This document shows, piece by piece, positions 25,326-36,744 of a stretch of DNA of 64,000 bases (position 1 is the stretch's first letter; each line of letters starts with the position of its first letter). The position numbers and the translations under genes were made by a program. A model generated the notes under the pieces. It made no database searches and was not told the origin of the DNA. It saw only the letters and a list, made by a program, of their open reading frames with translations. Source of the stretch: Siderastrea radians (Eukaryota > Cnidaria > Anthozoa > Scleractinia > Rhizangiidae); contig OZ024898.1 of assembly GCA_964017195.1 (NCBI GenBank), forward strand, positions 10,811,130 to 10,875,129, read 5' to 3'.

Positions 25326-26968
25326 GGTGCCACAGTGATATGTGTATCCCCGTGATATGTGTATCCCGGCACACATACCGTATTTGAGCGAATAAGCGTC
25401 CCGGGCGCTTATTTCGAATTTCGTGTTCAAGAGGGGCGCTTAATCGAGGAGGGGCGATTATTCGAGAAGAGGCAGTCATTAACAAAATTGCAAGGACTCA
25501 GAGTTTGTTTCTATGATGTAGCTTTTATTAAGAAAAGAAAAATGACGTTAAAGGTGGCTCATTCCACATCTACATCGTCGTCTCCATCTTCATCATTATC
25601 GATAACGGTCACCTCGTCGTTGGCCTCCTTCTAGTCGGCACACTTAGTTGTATTTTAAACTCCCTGATGATGTGTGCGTTAGTCACACGAAACGCGTAGG
25701 AAAATAAAATAGTTTTACAACTCAAGAAGTTCGCAGTCGTACTGCTCACTGATTCAACCTTTGAGAAAAAAAAATTAAAAAAACCTACCTACGGTTATAA
25801 ATTCTTAATGTTTTTAGCGGGGAGGAGAGGGTGCTTAAATGAGGAGGGGCGCTTAGTCAAAGAGAGTCGCTTATTTTTAAATTTTGTGTTCAAGAGAGGC
25901 GCTTAATCGAAGGGGGGGGGGGCGCTTATTCGAGAGAGGGCGCTTATTCGATCAAATACGGTTTATCACTGGTGATATGTAATGTGTGTATCCCCTTCAT
26001 GAAGGGGAAGCAAATTCAATATGGATGCCAGAGATATGTGTATCCCCCACCCCCTCCCCTCCAAACAAATACATAGTTTATCGCAAAATATTTTTTAACC
26101 GAAAGCCTCAAGAGAATCGAGATCTTCAAATGGCTTATTTTGCGTCAGATTTGGCATTGAATGTATCGAAACTTGTATTATCGTAGTAACTTGAGGACAC
26201 GAATGTTACATTATTTAAGATTTTTGTCAACAGTATAAGTGACTCTTTCTGCAAATCAATTTCATTGAGTAGTCTTTCGTAGGAGAATGCCAGTATCACT
26301 AACCAGGCCAGAGGATACACACATCACTACAACAGCTCACTGATTTGTGATTCGTCTCCGCGAATTTATTTCAGTCGCAATCATTACACACAACTCGAAA
26401 TAACCGTGCCCAACCAGCACAAGAATAGAAGAATACTGTACATGACATTTCCTACTGATAACCATTATCGCTATAGCTTTGCCGTATGTGTATGCCTCTT
26501 AAATAGTGGTTGTTTTGTAATGTCTCGCTGAAGGAATTCAATCACAATCATTTCACACAACTGAAAATAACCATGTCCGACTGGGACAAGCCCACACACA
26601 AATTAATTGTCAATATTGTGGCTTGCGCAGAGGTATACACGTAACAACATAAAACAGGAGCGGTATCATTTGTAGCCTCCGATCCAACGCAGACATGCTC
26701 TAAGTGCTCGTCACGTAATCCAGGAATGCGTAAAGAGCCCAAAGAATGTCTGCGTTGGAAGTCCTTGGAAGCTGTAATGTTTGAAACAATTTGAGTCTGT
26801 CCTTGTCCCAGCGGCACCCCGCAGCAATTTGGAGTTGTGCTTCACGGTTTTGACTGAAGTAGATTCCATTTTGGTCTTTGAAGGCCCCGATACTTAGCTT
26901 CAGTGTTTTGTGTATCCAGGGGAGTCGGGATACGCATATCACGGTAATACATATATCACTGTGACACC
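25326..26968. mobile_element. 1.64-kb terminal-inverted-repeat element just upstream of FEM1-like copy 2
   Basis: The left end GGTGCCACAGTGATATGTGT is mirrored by the right end ATATATCACTGTGACACC over about 45 bp with a few mismatches. The word GTGATATGTGTATCCC recurs inside. A second MITE (25376-25962) is nested near the left end. No transposase was recognised. Its right edge lies only 128 bp upstream of the copy 2 start codon. Confidence 0.7.
25376..25962. mobile_element. Nested MITE with ACCGTATTTG-type ends
   Basis: ACCGTATTTGAGCGAATAAG at the left and CTTATTCGATCAAATACGGT at the right are inverted repeats. The interior carries repeated GGGGCGCTTA words. It is related in end sequence to 2485-2896. 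Confidence 0.72.
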
Positions 26969-27096
26969 AGGATCGCGTGACCTTCGAACTTCTATTTAAA
27001 TGGGTGTTTATATTTACATGTAAGCTTACATATCTGATCCCAATAATGATAGTCACTCAATCGTCAATATCGCAAACAAATTCATGTTTTACCAAT

Positions 27097-29063
27097 ATGG
27101 CGTGTTTGAACGAAGGGGATATCTACGGCAAAACAAGTGAAGTTTTCGAGGCTTCTAAGACTGGAAATGCTGCTCTACTTGGCGAACTTCTTCAGAGAAT
27201 GAACAGTAGCGAAAGAACAACTGCGATAGAAATGCGGAATACAGTATACAGACCGCCGCAGTTATTGCAAAGATTGGATAGACATTATTTCGATCCCGAT
27301 GAGTGCCCCGAATATTTGTTTGGAAGTGACATCACTCCGCTAATAATTTCTATTTACAAAGGAAACTTTGATTGCGTAAAAGTACTTCTAAAATACAAAG
27401 CAGACATCGAAGGGCGCGGAAAGGATAGTGGCTTTGGTACATTCACCCCAATGTTCGCTGCTGCTAGATATGGACGTCTTCATGTATTGCGTTGTTTGGT
27501 TGAAAACGGAGGCGACGTGAACGCTCGCACGGACAACAACTGGACCCCTCTGATGGCAGCAAGCTTTGAAGGTCACGCAAATGCAATAACCTACCTTGTG
27601 GAACACGGAGCCAATATGGATCTTCAAGACGACGATGGAAATACAGCTCTTCATCATGCCATTGAATTCTGTATTTTCATGTACAATGTTGACGAATGCG
27701 ACCCGCCTGTCGATCCTGCCGTCGGGGACAAGCCGGACGATTTGACTAAAGTCGCTAGAATACTTTTGACTCTTGGAGCATCTCAATTGTACAACAATCG
27801 ACGGTTAACACCTCTCCTTAAAGCCAGTAAAGCGTGCAGCGTTCCATTGGTAGAGGAATTAATCAAGAGACCAGAATTTAACCAGGAACAACGAATTGAT
27901 GCCTTAGAGCTTCTTGGTGCATCTATTGCTTTGACACACTTGGACTTGGATGAGAGTAATAGATCTAGAACATCCCGGTCATTCGAGTACATAGAGCGTG
28001 GTATGCAAGAAAGGTTTAAAGACCTTTTACATCCTCTGTTGAAAAAAGCGATGGACCCCATTGAAGCTTATCAAAATAGAAAGGAAAGTCAAACTCCTGA
28101 AGAAGTTGCACGGATAGAAAATGATTTTGATGCCATCATCATGGAGAGCCTTATCATTTATGAGAGAATCCTGGGAACAGACAGTTTAGAACTTCATGAT
28201 TCAATTTGCAGTGTTGCTCACTACTACGAAGATGATAAGCACGTCAACTTAGACATTTGCGTAGGATTGCGCAAACATGGCATGGAGATAGCCCAATGCT
28301 GCAACGAGTCAATCATTTATGATTTAAACCATTTAAGATACATTTTTCACCGTATGGTTCAAAATAAAATCCCTCCAAAACAGAAGGTTGTGATTGAAGT
28401 GATCGAGGACACGATTCAAGGGTATACAAAACAACAAGAAAATTTGCAAAGACAACTAGAAGACGAACCAGATGAACAATTAAAATTGAAGCTGGAGGAA
28501 AAAAGAAGCAGATACTGAGTGGAGTGCTTGATGAGTTATTAGTACTTTTGCAATCATTTGTAAAAGGTGAACTCTGTGAAGAAGACAATGAAACAAGTGA
28601 TCCAGTCTTACTGTCTAATCTTTCTCGCTTAGATCTTCGAGATGTCTGGCAAGGAAATACATTGTTACACATAGCTGTTGACCGTGACCCAACATACCAA
28701 TGCCTATGTGCTAAAACGACAACGCTATTGTTAAATGCAGGGGTCAATGTTAATGCCACAAACAACAATGGGGATACTCCGTTGCACAGAGCAGTAACTT
28801 TTAAACCAGCCAACAGTGACATGTTACATCATTTAACTGAAACATTGAAGGTCTTGTTAGATAGAGGTGCCCATCTTGATTTTGTCAACAATAATGGTAA
28901 AACAGCCATGGATTTGGCTGAAATTGATGAGGCTTGCTGGATGCTATTCGAGAAGAAAACACTAGAGTTAAAATGTATTGCTGCCAGGGCTGTAAAAGAG
29001 TTTGGCCTTCCTTATTTGGGGTTGGTTCCCAAGACACTAGAGAAATTCATTAGTATGCATTAA
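27097..29063 (+). pseudogene. FEM1-like copy 2, frameshifted by a 4-nt deletion
   Basis: The start at 27097 was chosen because ATGGCG in TTTTACCAATATGGCG matches the start of copy 3 (TTTTACCAAGATGGCG); the open frame reaches back to 26977 but that extension has no counterpart. The first frame (to TGA at 28516-28518, 473 residues) has the N-terminal ankyrin repeats and the FEM1-type helical region. Alignment of the DNA with copy 3 shows that four bases are missing right after the codons for LEEK, near 28505. The second half (28524-29063) continues in another frame with the C-terminal ankyrin motifs and the conserved end. Outside this site it is highly similar to copy 3. It may be a young pseudogene, an allele error, or a gene now making a truncated protein. 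Confidence 0.85.
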
Positions 29064-29101
29064 GATTACCTTAGTAAGCATATGCAGGACTTGAAAATAG
29101 C

Positions 29102-30930
29102 CAGGGGCGTAGCCAGGATTTTTCCAGAGGTACGCACAGTTTTCCAAATCCCCCCCCCCCTCTCCACACACTCAAGTCCTAACTTTTTTTCACCAGCCTT
29201 GTTTAAATTTTCTTTATTACCACTATGATGAAGCTATGTTTTAAGCGTAAGCATTCTTACTTGATATGAAATGACAACTAAGTCGTAAATTTTTTTGTAA
29301 GTTTCTTTTTTGGATCATTGAAGCGCTCCGATCGCTTACTAGGCATTAATAAAGTGAACATGTTGGCGTTATCTCAGAGTTTTATTCACAAATGAAAGAT
29401 TTTTTCCGGGTGTGTGTCACGTTGTTTTTGACCGGCATTGTTTGCCTTGTAAAAGCCCCTACATAGACGTTATTGTGCCCTAGTTAAGTTTCATTTAGGT
29501 TCACACTTCTCAGTTACAAATCTACAAAAAACAACCAAATCGAAATCTGGAGGCTATGTAATGTAACGGCGGATAGCTTTCATAATTAATATAACAGTGG
29601 ATAGCTTTCATAAGAAGATATAATGGTTTTCCGTTACAAGGTTAGGGCTAATCTTCTGCCTTTCTTCCCAGCAAAAGAAATGACCTCATTTAAGTCTATT
29701 TCCTTATGTTTATGTGTACCACGGATAGCGAGGTCAACCTCGCATCCGACATAGTGCTCTGAAGTGGCGTCTTGAGCCTCTTCATGCGTCTTGAGCCTCT
29801 TCAACACACGTTGACACAGGATACGTGAGAAGCGTCTTGACGGCTGCATAAATTCCAGGGTAAAGTTCTGGGTTGGCAAATTCCAGCGTTTCCACCAAGG
29901 TCCGGAGGATGCCATCTTCAACCAACAGCCACCTTTGACGCCACCATGAAAATAAGCATAGTTATCTCGCTAACTGTTGCCGCACTCATCCACTCAAAAA
30001 GAAATGTTGTCTTCCTTTAACTCACTGTCATTTAAAGTGGTTCATAAACCGTCTTGAATTTCTTATTATCAGAAACACATGGCAAAGTGTAATCATAACT
30101 TAAAATTTGAACTCACATGGCTCTTCGGTTTCTTCATGCTGCTCTGTCTTTCTGTCTGTGCCGATGGCAAAGTAATAATCTGTAACAGAGTTTTTGGCCA
30201 TGGTAAGCCTAGGCTCAGTCTCCAGCCGTGAGCGTCTCGATGCACCCGCGATTTTCGCCACCTTCACGGCTGGGCGCACGGGTTTGGTTATTGTTTAGAC
30301 TGACCAATCAGAGACAAGCCCCCTGAAATTTGCGGGGCAGAATGCGCGGCATAATTTAGCGGAATTTCGTCTTTCTCTTGAAATTTCACACTTTTAGGAG
30401 GACGTTTCAGGCATACTTTTCACATTTCGCTTTTTTTCAAGACGATTAAAAAAAAAACAGATAAAATTTAAGCAAATGACGTGTGGATTGTCTGCATAAT
30501 TATTAAAATTGTAATGACGTCAAGGACATGCAACCAAACCCGTGCGCCCAGCTGTGAAGGTGGCGAGAATCGCGGGCGCATCGAGACACTCACGGCTGGA
30601 GACTGAGCCTATGGTAAGCCTAGCAAATCAAGAGTCTCATGCGAAGACAGGCCGATCCAAGGCTATAGAACGAGGTGACCACAACGTGTTCACTCTTTGC
30701 CATCCCGCTTGCTTTCTGCTCGCTATTTTCTCGCCTTTTTTGGACCATTCGGTCCACCAATGAATCACTTCGCTTCTCCTTGGAAACTGACATTCGGTTG
30801 TGGAAAAACGCCATCCGTTCTTTTATAAACAACGTTTCAAAGAAACAAGCGGAGGCAAATTCTGCTTTTTAAAGTAATTATCTTTCACTCATTTGCTTTT
30901 GTAATTCATTTTATTTTTTATTACTAGCAT
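29102..30930 (-). mobile_element. Decayed minus-strand hAT (ZMYM/TTF-type) element
   Basis: It interrupts the 3' flank of FEM1-like copy 2, which resumes near 30930 (compare copy 3 at 40495). The left end starts CAGGGGCGTAGCCAGGAT, a typical end of this hAT group. On the minus strand, 29945-29634 encodes, in two frames, the C-terminal dimerisation region: a LVETLEFANPELYPGIYAAV-like stretch, the words LKRLKT, and IDLNEVI followed by GRRLAL. The rest of the transposase is missing and the right terminus was not found. A small MITE is nested at 30210-30611. Confidence 0.68.
30210..30611. mobile_element. 402-bp MULE-like MITE with perfect 9-bp target duplication
   Basis: Terminal inverted repeats of about 80 bp start TAGGCTCAGTCTCCAGCCGT and end with the complement. 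The flanks are the identical 9-mer TGGTAAGCC (30201-30209 and 30612-30620). Long arms and a 9-bp duplication are typical of Mutator-like elements. Confidence 0.9.
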
Positions 30931-31019
30931 TGCATCAATAATATTTTATTGTATACCAGCATGCTAGTCTGGCCTCAAACAAGACAACCAACTATCATAC
31001 CTCCATGCATATCGATGTG

Positions 31020-31540
31020 CAGATTTATCTTCTTTTTTTTGTTTTGCTTTCTAAAAAGCTCGTTGTATACACCCATTGAAAAAACGTTGTCGGGTAACAA
31101 GCATAAATCATTGACGATGGGACCCAATGGTGTTCTGAGAAGCATGAAAACTTGTCTTTATTCTTAGACACGTGAACATTATAATAACACAGCGTGCCTT
31201 AATTTACTCTTTAAATTATCTTGGAAAGAAAATATTTTGAATATCAAGAAACGAAACCCAGTAACAAACTTGCCCCATCCATCTCGTTTATACTTTTCAC
31301 CGTCAGCCTTTTTTTCAAACGAGTGTATATACACCTATCTGAAAAACTCTTGTCGGGGAAAAAGCATAAACCACGAACTATACGACTCAAACGTTTCGTA
31401 GGAAGCGGAAGAACCTGCTTTGATTTTCAAACACCGTGCAAATCAGAAAGGCACGGAAAAAAATGAAACTGATAGATAAACTCCAAAATCTCTTCATGTA
31501 CAAAAAATATCTTGAATATCAATAAACGGAACGGACTAAC
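31020..31540. repeat. Imperfect tandem duplication of about 270 bp, block A only
   Basis: Word sets recur about 270 bp apart: AAGCTCGTTGTATACACC / GAGTGTATATACACC, GTCGGGTAACAAGCATAAA / GTCGGGGAAAAAGCATAAA, and ATTTTGAATATCAAGAAACG / ATCTTGAATATCAATAAACG. It lies between FEM1-like copy 2 and the MPV17 pseudogene. No gene was seen. Confidence 0.7.
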
Positions 31541-31836
31541 AAACTTGCCGTGCTGTTTTCCCAGAATTCCATTATGTCGCATCTTTCATGGTATGTCCTC
31601 TTTACCAGACGTTTTTTCAATTAGGTATATATCGTTTAATCATTGTAAGAAATGATGTCATCGTGACTTATGGAGGACCATTACTTCATTTTGAACAGAC
31701 ACTCAATGCAAATAGTTTAACTGAGGGAAGGAATTCGGGGAGGAATTCTTTGCAGATATCGAATGCCTACCTCTGCCCAAAAACTGCAGGAGGGGGGGTG
31801 GGGAGAGGCATGAGAAGGGATAAAGAATTCTTGTAT

Positions 31837-34496
31837 TCACTTTATGGAGACAGCTTTCATCTCCTTCTTTGTCTCACCGGATGACAAACTCTGAAGTTAT
31901 GTCACCAGGCCCGTAACCAGAGGGGGTGCGCGGGGTGTGTTCGCACCCTCGTCCCCCCCACAGGCCCCACAGGTCCACATATTGATACTCAATGTTCAGG
32001 CTAAGGAGTGCAGTCGGTTAAACTGAAGGGTACTAGTAAATCTTTAAAACTTAACAGTGATAGTTTAACAACACCAAACAGTGGAAATAGCAGTAATGTA
32101 TTCACTGGCAAACTAAAACCAGCTGCACTCTAGTAGCCCGAGCCACTCAGAACAATTGAATGAGCGCAAAGCTAAATAGATAATCAAATTAACGTGCTGC
32201 ACGCTTTACACGGGAGTTTAGACTAGCGAGCCGACAAGGGAGCGATCTCACGATTTTTTTTTCAGACACGTCTGCTAACGCGTCCGGGTAGTATTCTCTA
32301 TTTGTACAAGCGCAAAAACGCCCAAAGATACAAAATCAGTTTTTTGTGTAATACCTTATGGGCAGAGAGAACAGGAAAATAGAAAGAGGAAGGCTGCAGC
32401 TAAATCTTGCCAGTCTCTCGATGCATTGGTCAGTAAAGTGCTCCATCAAAAGCCATCAGACACTGACAATGACAGTGCAGTCTGCAACGACAGCCCGGCT
32501 GAGACGACGACTTCAGATCTATCTCAGTTAACTACAATTTTTCAGCGAGATATAGAAGGTAAATCACACTTATTGTCGCGATGTCCACTCCACAGTCTTG
32601 ATCCCAGTATTATGCTCCGAGAGTAACTCGCTATTCCTCAATATGAAACAAAATTACATCGCTTAATAAAGAGCCAATAAGGAAACACAGAGTAACAACT
32701 GGGGGGAGGGTTAATCTAAAGCATCACCTTCTGAAAATCCACAGGCATCCCAAGCCATCAAAATAGACGTTTTTGAGTCACAAAGAGGTAAGATACATTT
32801 TATGTTTCAACTGGCCTCTTATCGTCATTTCCTGATGTCAATATTCTATGAGAAGCCGATGTGTGCTTTTCTTAACAATTGCGCACTGTTAATAAAATTG
32901 TAGAGTCTGCGCAAGCTCCAGTACCTGAGAATACTGATGTCAATCTAACGCGGCATCACTTAAAACCAATGATGCGACAAGAAATAAATGACATCGGAAA
33001 GATTTTGACGACCTCTGAGGAATTTGGTTCTTCGGCAAATGAGCTGCCAGTTGGTCAGAAATATTACTTGATTAAAACTCATTTTGTGCCATCGATTAAC
33101 TTCAAGTTTCCAACGCGATTTCTTTATCAATGCCGAAGAGGGTGTTAGTCACGATACCTCAGTGAGTATCCATGGATGGTCTACAGCCCTTCAGTAGATG
33201 GAGTATTCTGTAAGCATTGTGCTTTGATGATACCTATTCATTGCAGGAAAGATAAGAGCGCTTTTGTTAACAAGCCTTTCATAAACTGTCATAAGCTTCA
33301 AGAGAAGGCAAATAGACATGAGCAAATGAAGTACCATCACGACGCAATGATCGCCACCGAATCCTTCCTTAATTTTGTTGAAAACTCAGAGTAAGACGTG
33401 AACAAGCGATTAGATGGCGAGAAGAGGAAGAATATTATCTATTCAGAAACAGGCACATCGCTCAATGTGTTTCAGAAGCCATCCTTTTCTGTGGTCGACA
33501 GTGCATTGCCCTGTGTGGAGATAACGAAATCTAGAACGGTAAGAGTCATAAGAATAAAGGCAACTTCTTAGCGGCTCTGCAGATGATAGCTAACCACGAC
33601 GAGATTTGCATGGGCCAAGAAAGGCTGTCGTCCCTAGCACTTATGCACATCTATTATCAAGTTAAAATTGATTTGGATGAGGTGGTAAATCTGTTTGCCA
33701 CCAAACACCCACGGAGGCTGGAGCTCGCGACAATCTTGAAGGATTAGTCCCGCAGTATTTTGATGTACCTTTTTTCATCATAAAATTAGTCGTTTATAAC
33801 TTTATTCAAACAATTGTATTCGAAAAATGTAATATTCAGTTTGTACCGTGTACTTTGCAGTTACAAATTCTCATGTATTGCTACCTTCCTAAGTACACGG
33901 ATCAGACAATCAAAAATACAGTTCGGTAGTTTGGTCCACTTTGGCCTCATTAGCACCCCCCCCCGCACCCCCCCCCCCCCCCCACGTAAAATCCTGGGTA
34001 CGGGTCTGGTCACTACTCTCATACTCTATTTCCTCACTCAAAACAGGTTTGTTTGACATCCAGGACAGATACAGATTCCAACACAGGGAAACCAGTTGAA
34101 CAAAATTAGTTCTGTGTTGAAGAGGTACCAGTGAAAAGTTGACAGCCTGCAACAATGGCCAGACCTTGTATGCTGTGAAGATAGTCTTGACATACCGTTC
34201 TTGTAGAAATAGTCTTATTTCACGGAGTTCTTTTCCAGCCAATGTTCCCGAAAGAGAGTAAAAGAAAAATACGATAAAAGGGCCATATATTGCCTGGTCT
34301 ACAATCAGCTTCTTGATAATCTGTATCTTGGATGTTGGGGGTATAAAACATTCTAAAGTATGAAATCATGTTCGTTGAATTGGCCCAATAATAATTCCCT
34401 TTCTGCACTTCCGTAGAGTTCTTCTACCATCATGCTCTAATCCTTTCTTTTCAACGAGTTGTTGAAGCAAGATGTCACTAGTGGTAAACAACACAG
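31837..34496 (-). pseudogene. MPV17 pseudogene (block A), stop codon plus hAT insertion
   Basis: On the minus strand, 34496-34009 corresponds to coding exon 2 of the intact MPV17 gene at 44251-44801, including the same TTTTAG acceptor and the family signature VWP..Q.VNFSLVP....R. The tryptophan codon TGG of the RTWF motif is TGA here, giving a premature stop. After the codons for EYESS the frame runs into a 2.1-kb hAT element (34008-31906) and resumes at 31905, ending with a recognisable C-terminus (MKAVS.K) and stop at 31837. No copy of coding exon 1 was found near this locus, so the duplication probably did not include it. Confidence 0.88.
31906..34008 (+). mobile_element. hAT element of the ZMYM/TTF zinc-finger type, internally deleted
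   Basis: Its exact limits are fixed by comparison with the empty site in block B (near 44310). It starts CAGGCCCGTAACCAG, ends with the imperfect complement TACGGGTCTG, and is flanked by GTCAC on both sides (31901-31905 and 34009-34013). Plus-strand coding remnants appear in order: an acidic N-terminal region (about 32426-32570), a DIGK..KYYLIKTHFVPS-like segment (32985-33145), a TTF/MYM-type finger with PWMVYSPS.DG.FCKHC (33170-33394), then directly the C-terminal dimerisation end (RLSSLALMHI, VVNLFATKHPRRLEL; 33620-33745). The whole RNase-H-like catalytic core is missing, so it is nonautonomous. Confidence 0.85.
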
Positions 34497-34677
34497 CTAA
34501 AACCAAGACATTAAGAAGAGTTTAAGTAACATTAGGAAGTTCTTTTTGCATAGCGCAGGTCAGAATAATTAAAATTGCAAATGAAACAAAACTGCTCAAA
34601 TTAGTCTTCAACACTTGGTGTACATAGAGCATAATGTAAAGGAGCACTCAGCTTGCTTTCAACAGAATTTCAAAATT

Positions 34678-35441
34678 AGGGAGTGTTTATTATTTATTGT
34701 TGGGAGGGGGGCATTTTGTATGGCTCCGGACTTTCAATATTAATATGACCCCTCTTCGGGCAAAAGCAAAACTCAAATGACCCCCCAAGAGAAACCTCAA
34801 AATTTTGTGACCCCCTCCCCCATCCTTCATGTATATACAAACAATGTAAACAATACACTCAGTATTTTAATACTTTAAAAAGAATGGTTTTACCATTTAT
34901 TGATGTATTAAAAGGGGTTTCATTAAGTTTTCAAGCAGACAGGTAACAAGGGTCTCACAGCTGGATTGAATAAGTTGCTTTCCATGGGAATGACTAACTG
35001 AAGGTTTTAGAGCAGGCAGGTGCCAAGCTCAGAATGCGTGGGTACCATTATCCGGTATCTGGGCACTATTACATGATACCCTGTGTTGCATTTAGTAGAA
35101 AACATAGTCCTCTTGTGTTCAATGAAGTTTTCAAATGGAGTAGCCATCATAACATTTAGGTCCAGAAAGACAAAACTTCCGTTTCTCGTCCCACTTGCGA
35201 CAACTATCTTGAACGCTAAGGACACATCTCAAACTTTTTTGTCCCCCCCCATCCCATTTAACCGAGCCCCCCCCGATCCCATTTAACCGAGCCCCCCCGA
35301 TCCCATTTAACCAAGCCTCCCCCCGATCGCATTTAACCGAGCCCCCCCCGATCCCATTTAACCAAGCCTCCCCCCGATCGCATTTAACCGAGCCCCCCCC
35401 CCTCCAAAAAAAAAACCATAAATAGTGAACACTCCCTTAAA
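34678..35441. mobile_element. Inverted-repeat element with internal minisatellite
   Basis: The outer ends GGGAGTGTTTATTATTTAT and ATAAATAGTGAACACTCCC are near complements. The inside is C-rich on one side and includes the array at 35240-35405. In block B only the right portion is left (about 44940-45200). Confidence 0.6.
35240..35405. repeat. Six-copy C-rich minisatellite (24-26 bp unit)
   Basis: Six tandem copies of a unit with the core ATCCCATTTAACCGAGCC separated by C-runs start at about 35251, 35276, 35300, 35326, 35351 and 35377. Copies 3-4 and 5-6 form a repeated two-unit pair (AAGCC/CGCAT variants). The equivalent place in block B (about 45142-45178) has one unit only. Confidence 0.88.
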
Positions 35442-36115
35442 GATTTATATGACATAGTTAACCTTTTAAGCCTCAAAAGTGATCAGCACCAAATTTCTCC
35501 TGTCAATTGTCAGTGCATTATAACACATTAAGGACATGAGATTTAAGGAAGTGATCATCAAAGATGTATTGTCAGATTCTCCTAACTAGAACTCAATGAT
35601 AGTCAAACTTATAATGGAAATGTTCCTGCTGAGTGGGTTTCAATTCTGTCTGTAGTCATACAAGTGATTAACAAAATCGCAGGAGTCTGATTTGCTTAAT
35701 CACAAGTGTCAGATAACAGACCGAGCCTTGGATGACACAAAGTCCTCTTACCAATAAAAATGTGATAACAAGTTTTTGAGCTGTCTGGACAATAACTCTG
35801 GGAACTCTGAAAAACCTTAACTTAGGGGAGTTACTCGCTGGCTGCGGGAAGTAGTGTACGGAACCTATACAGCAGAAATCGTCGGAATTTTTTTTCGCTT
35901 AGGTAATTCTCTGCACCTGCCTGAGATATTTTAAACATATTTCTCGGAAATTCCACTCTTAATGGGCCTTAAGTTACGAGAACTGGTCGTCATTTCATTC
36001 AAGACCGAGCAAGTAAGGGCACGGGTCTATTCCTAAAATGACGACACAAACTGTTTTGCATCGTGGTAGTTCTTTGAAATAGCGATGCAAAGCAGTTTGT
36101 GACGCCATTTCAGGA

Positions 36116-36420
36116 TTAGACCCATGTAGTAACCTTTACAGCCCAATAAAAGTGAAATTCAAGCAATGCAGTAGTAAAAGAATGAAGGGATCTGAAACCT
36201 GATTGACAACTACATATTAAGTTATTTTCAGTAAGATAACTACAGAGTTCGTCGTAAATTATTTTTTCAAAAACTTTAACTACCACTGGAACGATCAAGC
36301 TGGGACGATAGTTATTTAAATTAGAGCGTTCGCCCTGTTTGAACAAAGGGATAACTTTAGATAATTTTCAGTCATTCATCAGGAAAGACGCCAGAAATGA
36401 TGGTGACCGATTAACGTTTT
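36116..36420 (-). mobile_element. LINE reverse-transcriptase fragment
   Basis: The minus-strand frame encodes the early palm/finger block of a non-LTR reverse transcriptase: a P.FKQGERSNLNNYRP motif, then a PVV.KVFEKI..DEL block and C.SGFRS.HS. It is truncated on both sides and upstream frames (36350-36500) are broken. This motif order fits the CR1/L2/Jockey-like clades. It lies in the spacer between blocks A and B. Confidence 0.8.
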
Positions 36421-36744
36421 TACCAGACAAAAAGTAAACATGTTGGATTCAAAACAATTATCTGCTGCTTCTCTAAAGGTACGCTATCAAACTGTTAGTT
36501 TCTCGAAGTTAACTTTTTCTGACCGGTATATCGTGGCTCCTCTTATTATGTGAACACTGGTCGTTTTCTAATAATAATCAACCAAATATTCGCCTAAACT
36601 TAAATAGCCACCCATTGAAGAAGTCAAACAGTAAGCAAGTGCTTCTTTTAAACGTCTGCCGCTTGATGTACCTGAAAACGTAACAGGTTGCTCAAGAATA
36701 ATGAAAAACGCAAATGTCCACCATCTTGAAGTGCGCGTAGAAGA

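Larger units (their letters stand above)
24386..35770. repeat. Segmental duplication block A (FEM1-like copy 2 plus MPV17 pseudogene)
   Basis: Landmarks shared in order with block B (37070-45510) are: CTTTTAGTGTA...AAAAGCACCC at the left edge; GAGATATGGAGGGGTGAAAA; GGCGG..TTTACGTACAACAC; the FEM1-like gene and its 3' flank; CAGACACTCAATGCAAA; the MPV17 exon; GATCAGCACCAAATTTCTCC; and GACACAAAGTCCT near the right edge. Block A is longer because of insertions at 24654-24907, 25326-26968, 29102-about 30930 and 31906-34008, and a minisatellite expansion at 35240-35405. Confidence 0.8.

Noticed and set aside
26977..27096. Upstream extension of the FEM1-like copy 2 frame to an earlier ATG
   Set aside because: The 40 extra residues have no counterpart in copy 3, whereas the ATG at 27097 sits in a conserved context.
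29634..29921. A 95-codon minus-strand frame as an independent gene
   Set aside because: Together with a second frame it spells the C-terminal end of a hAT transposase; it is part of a decayed element.
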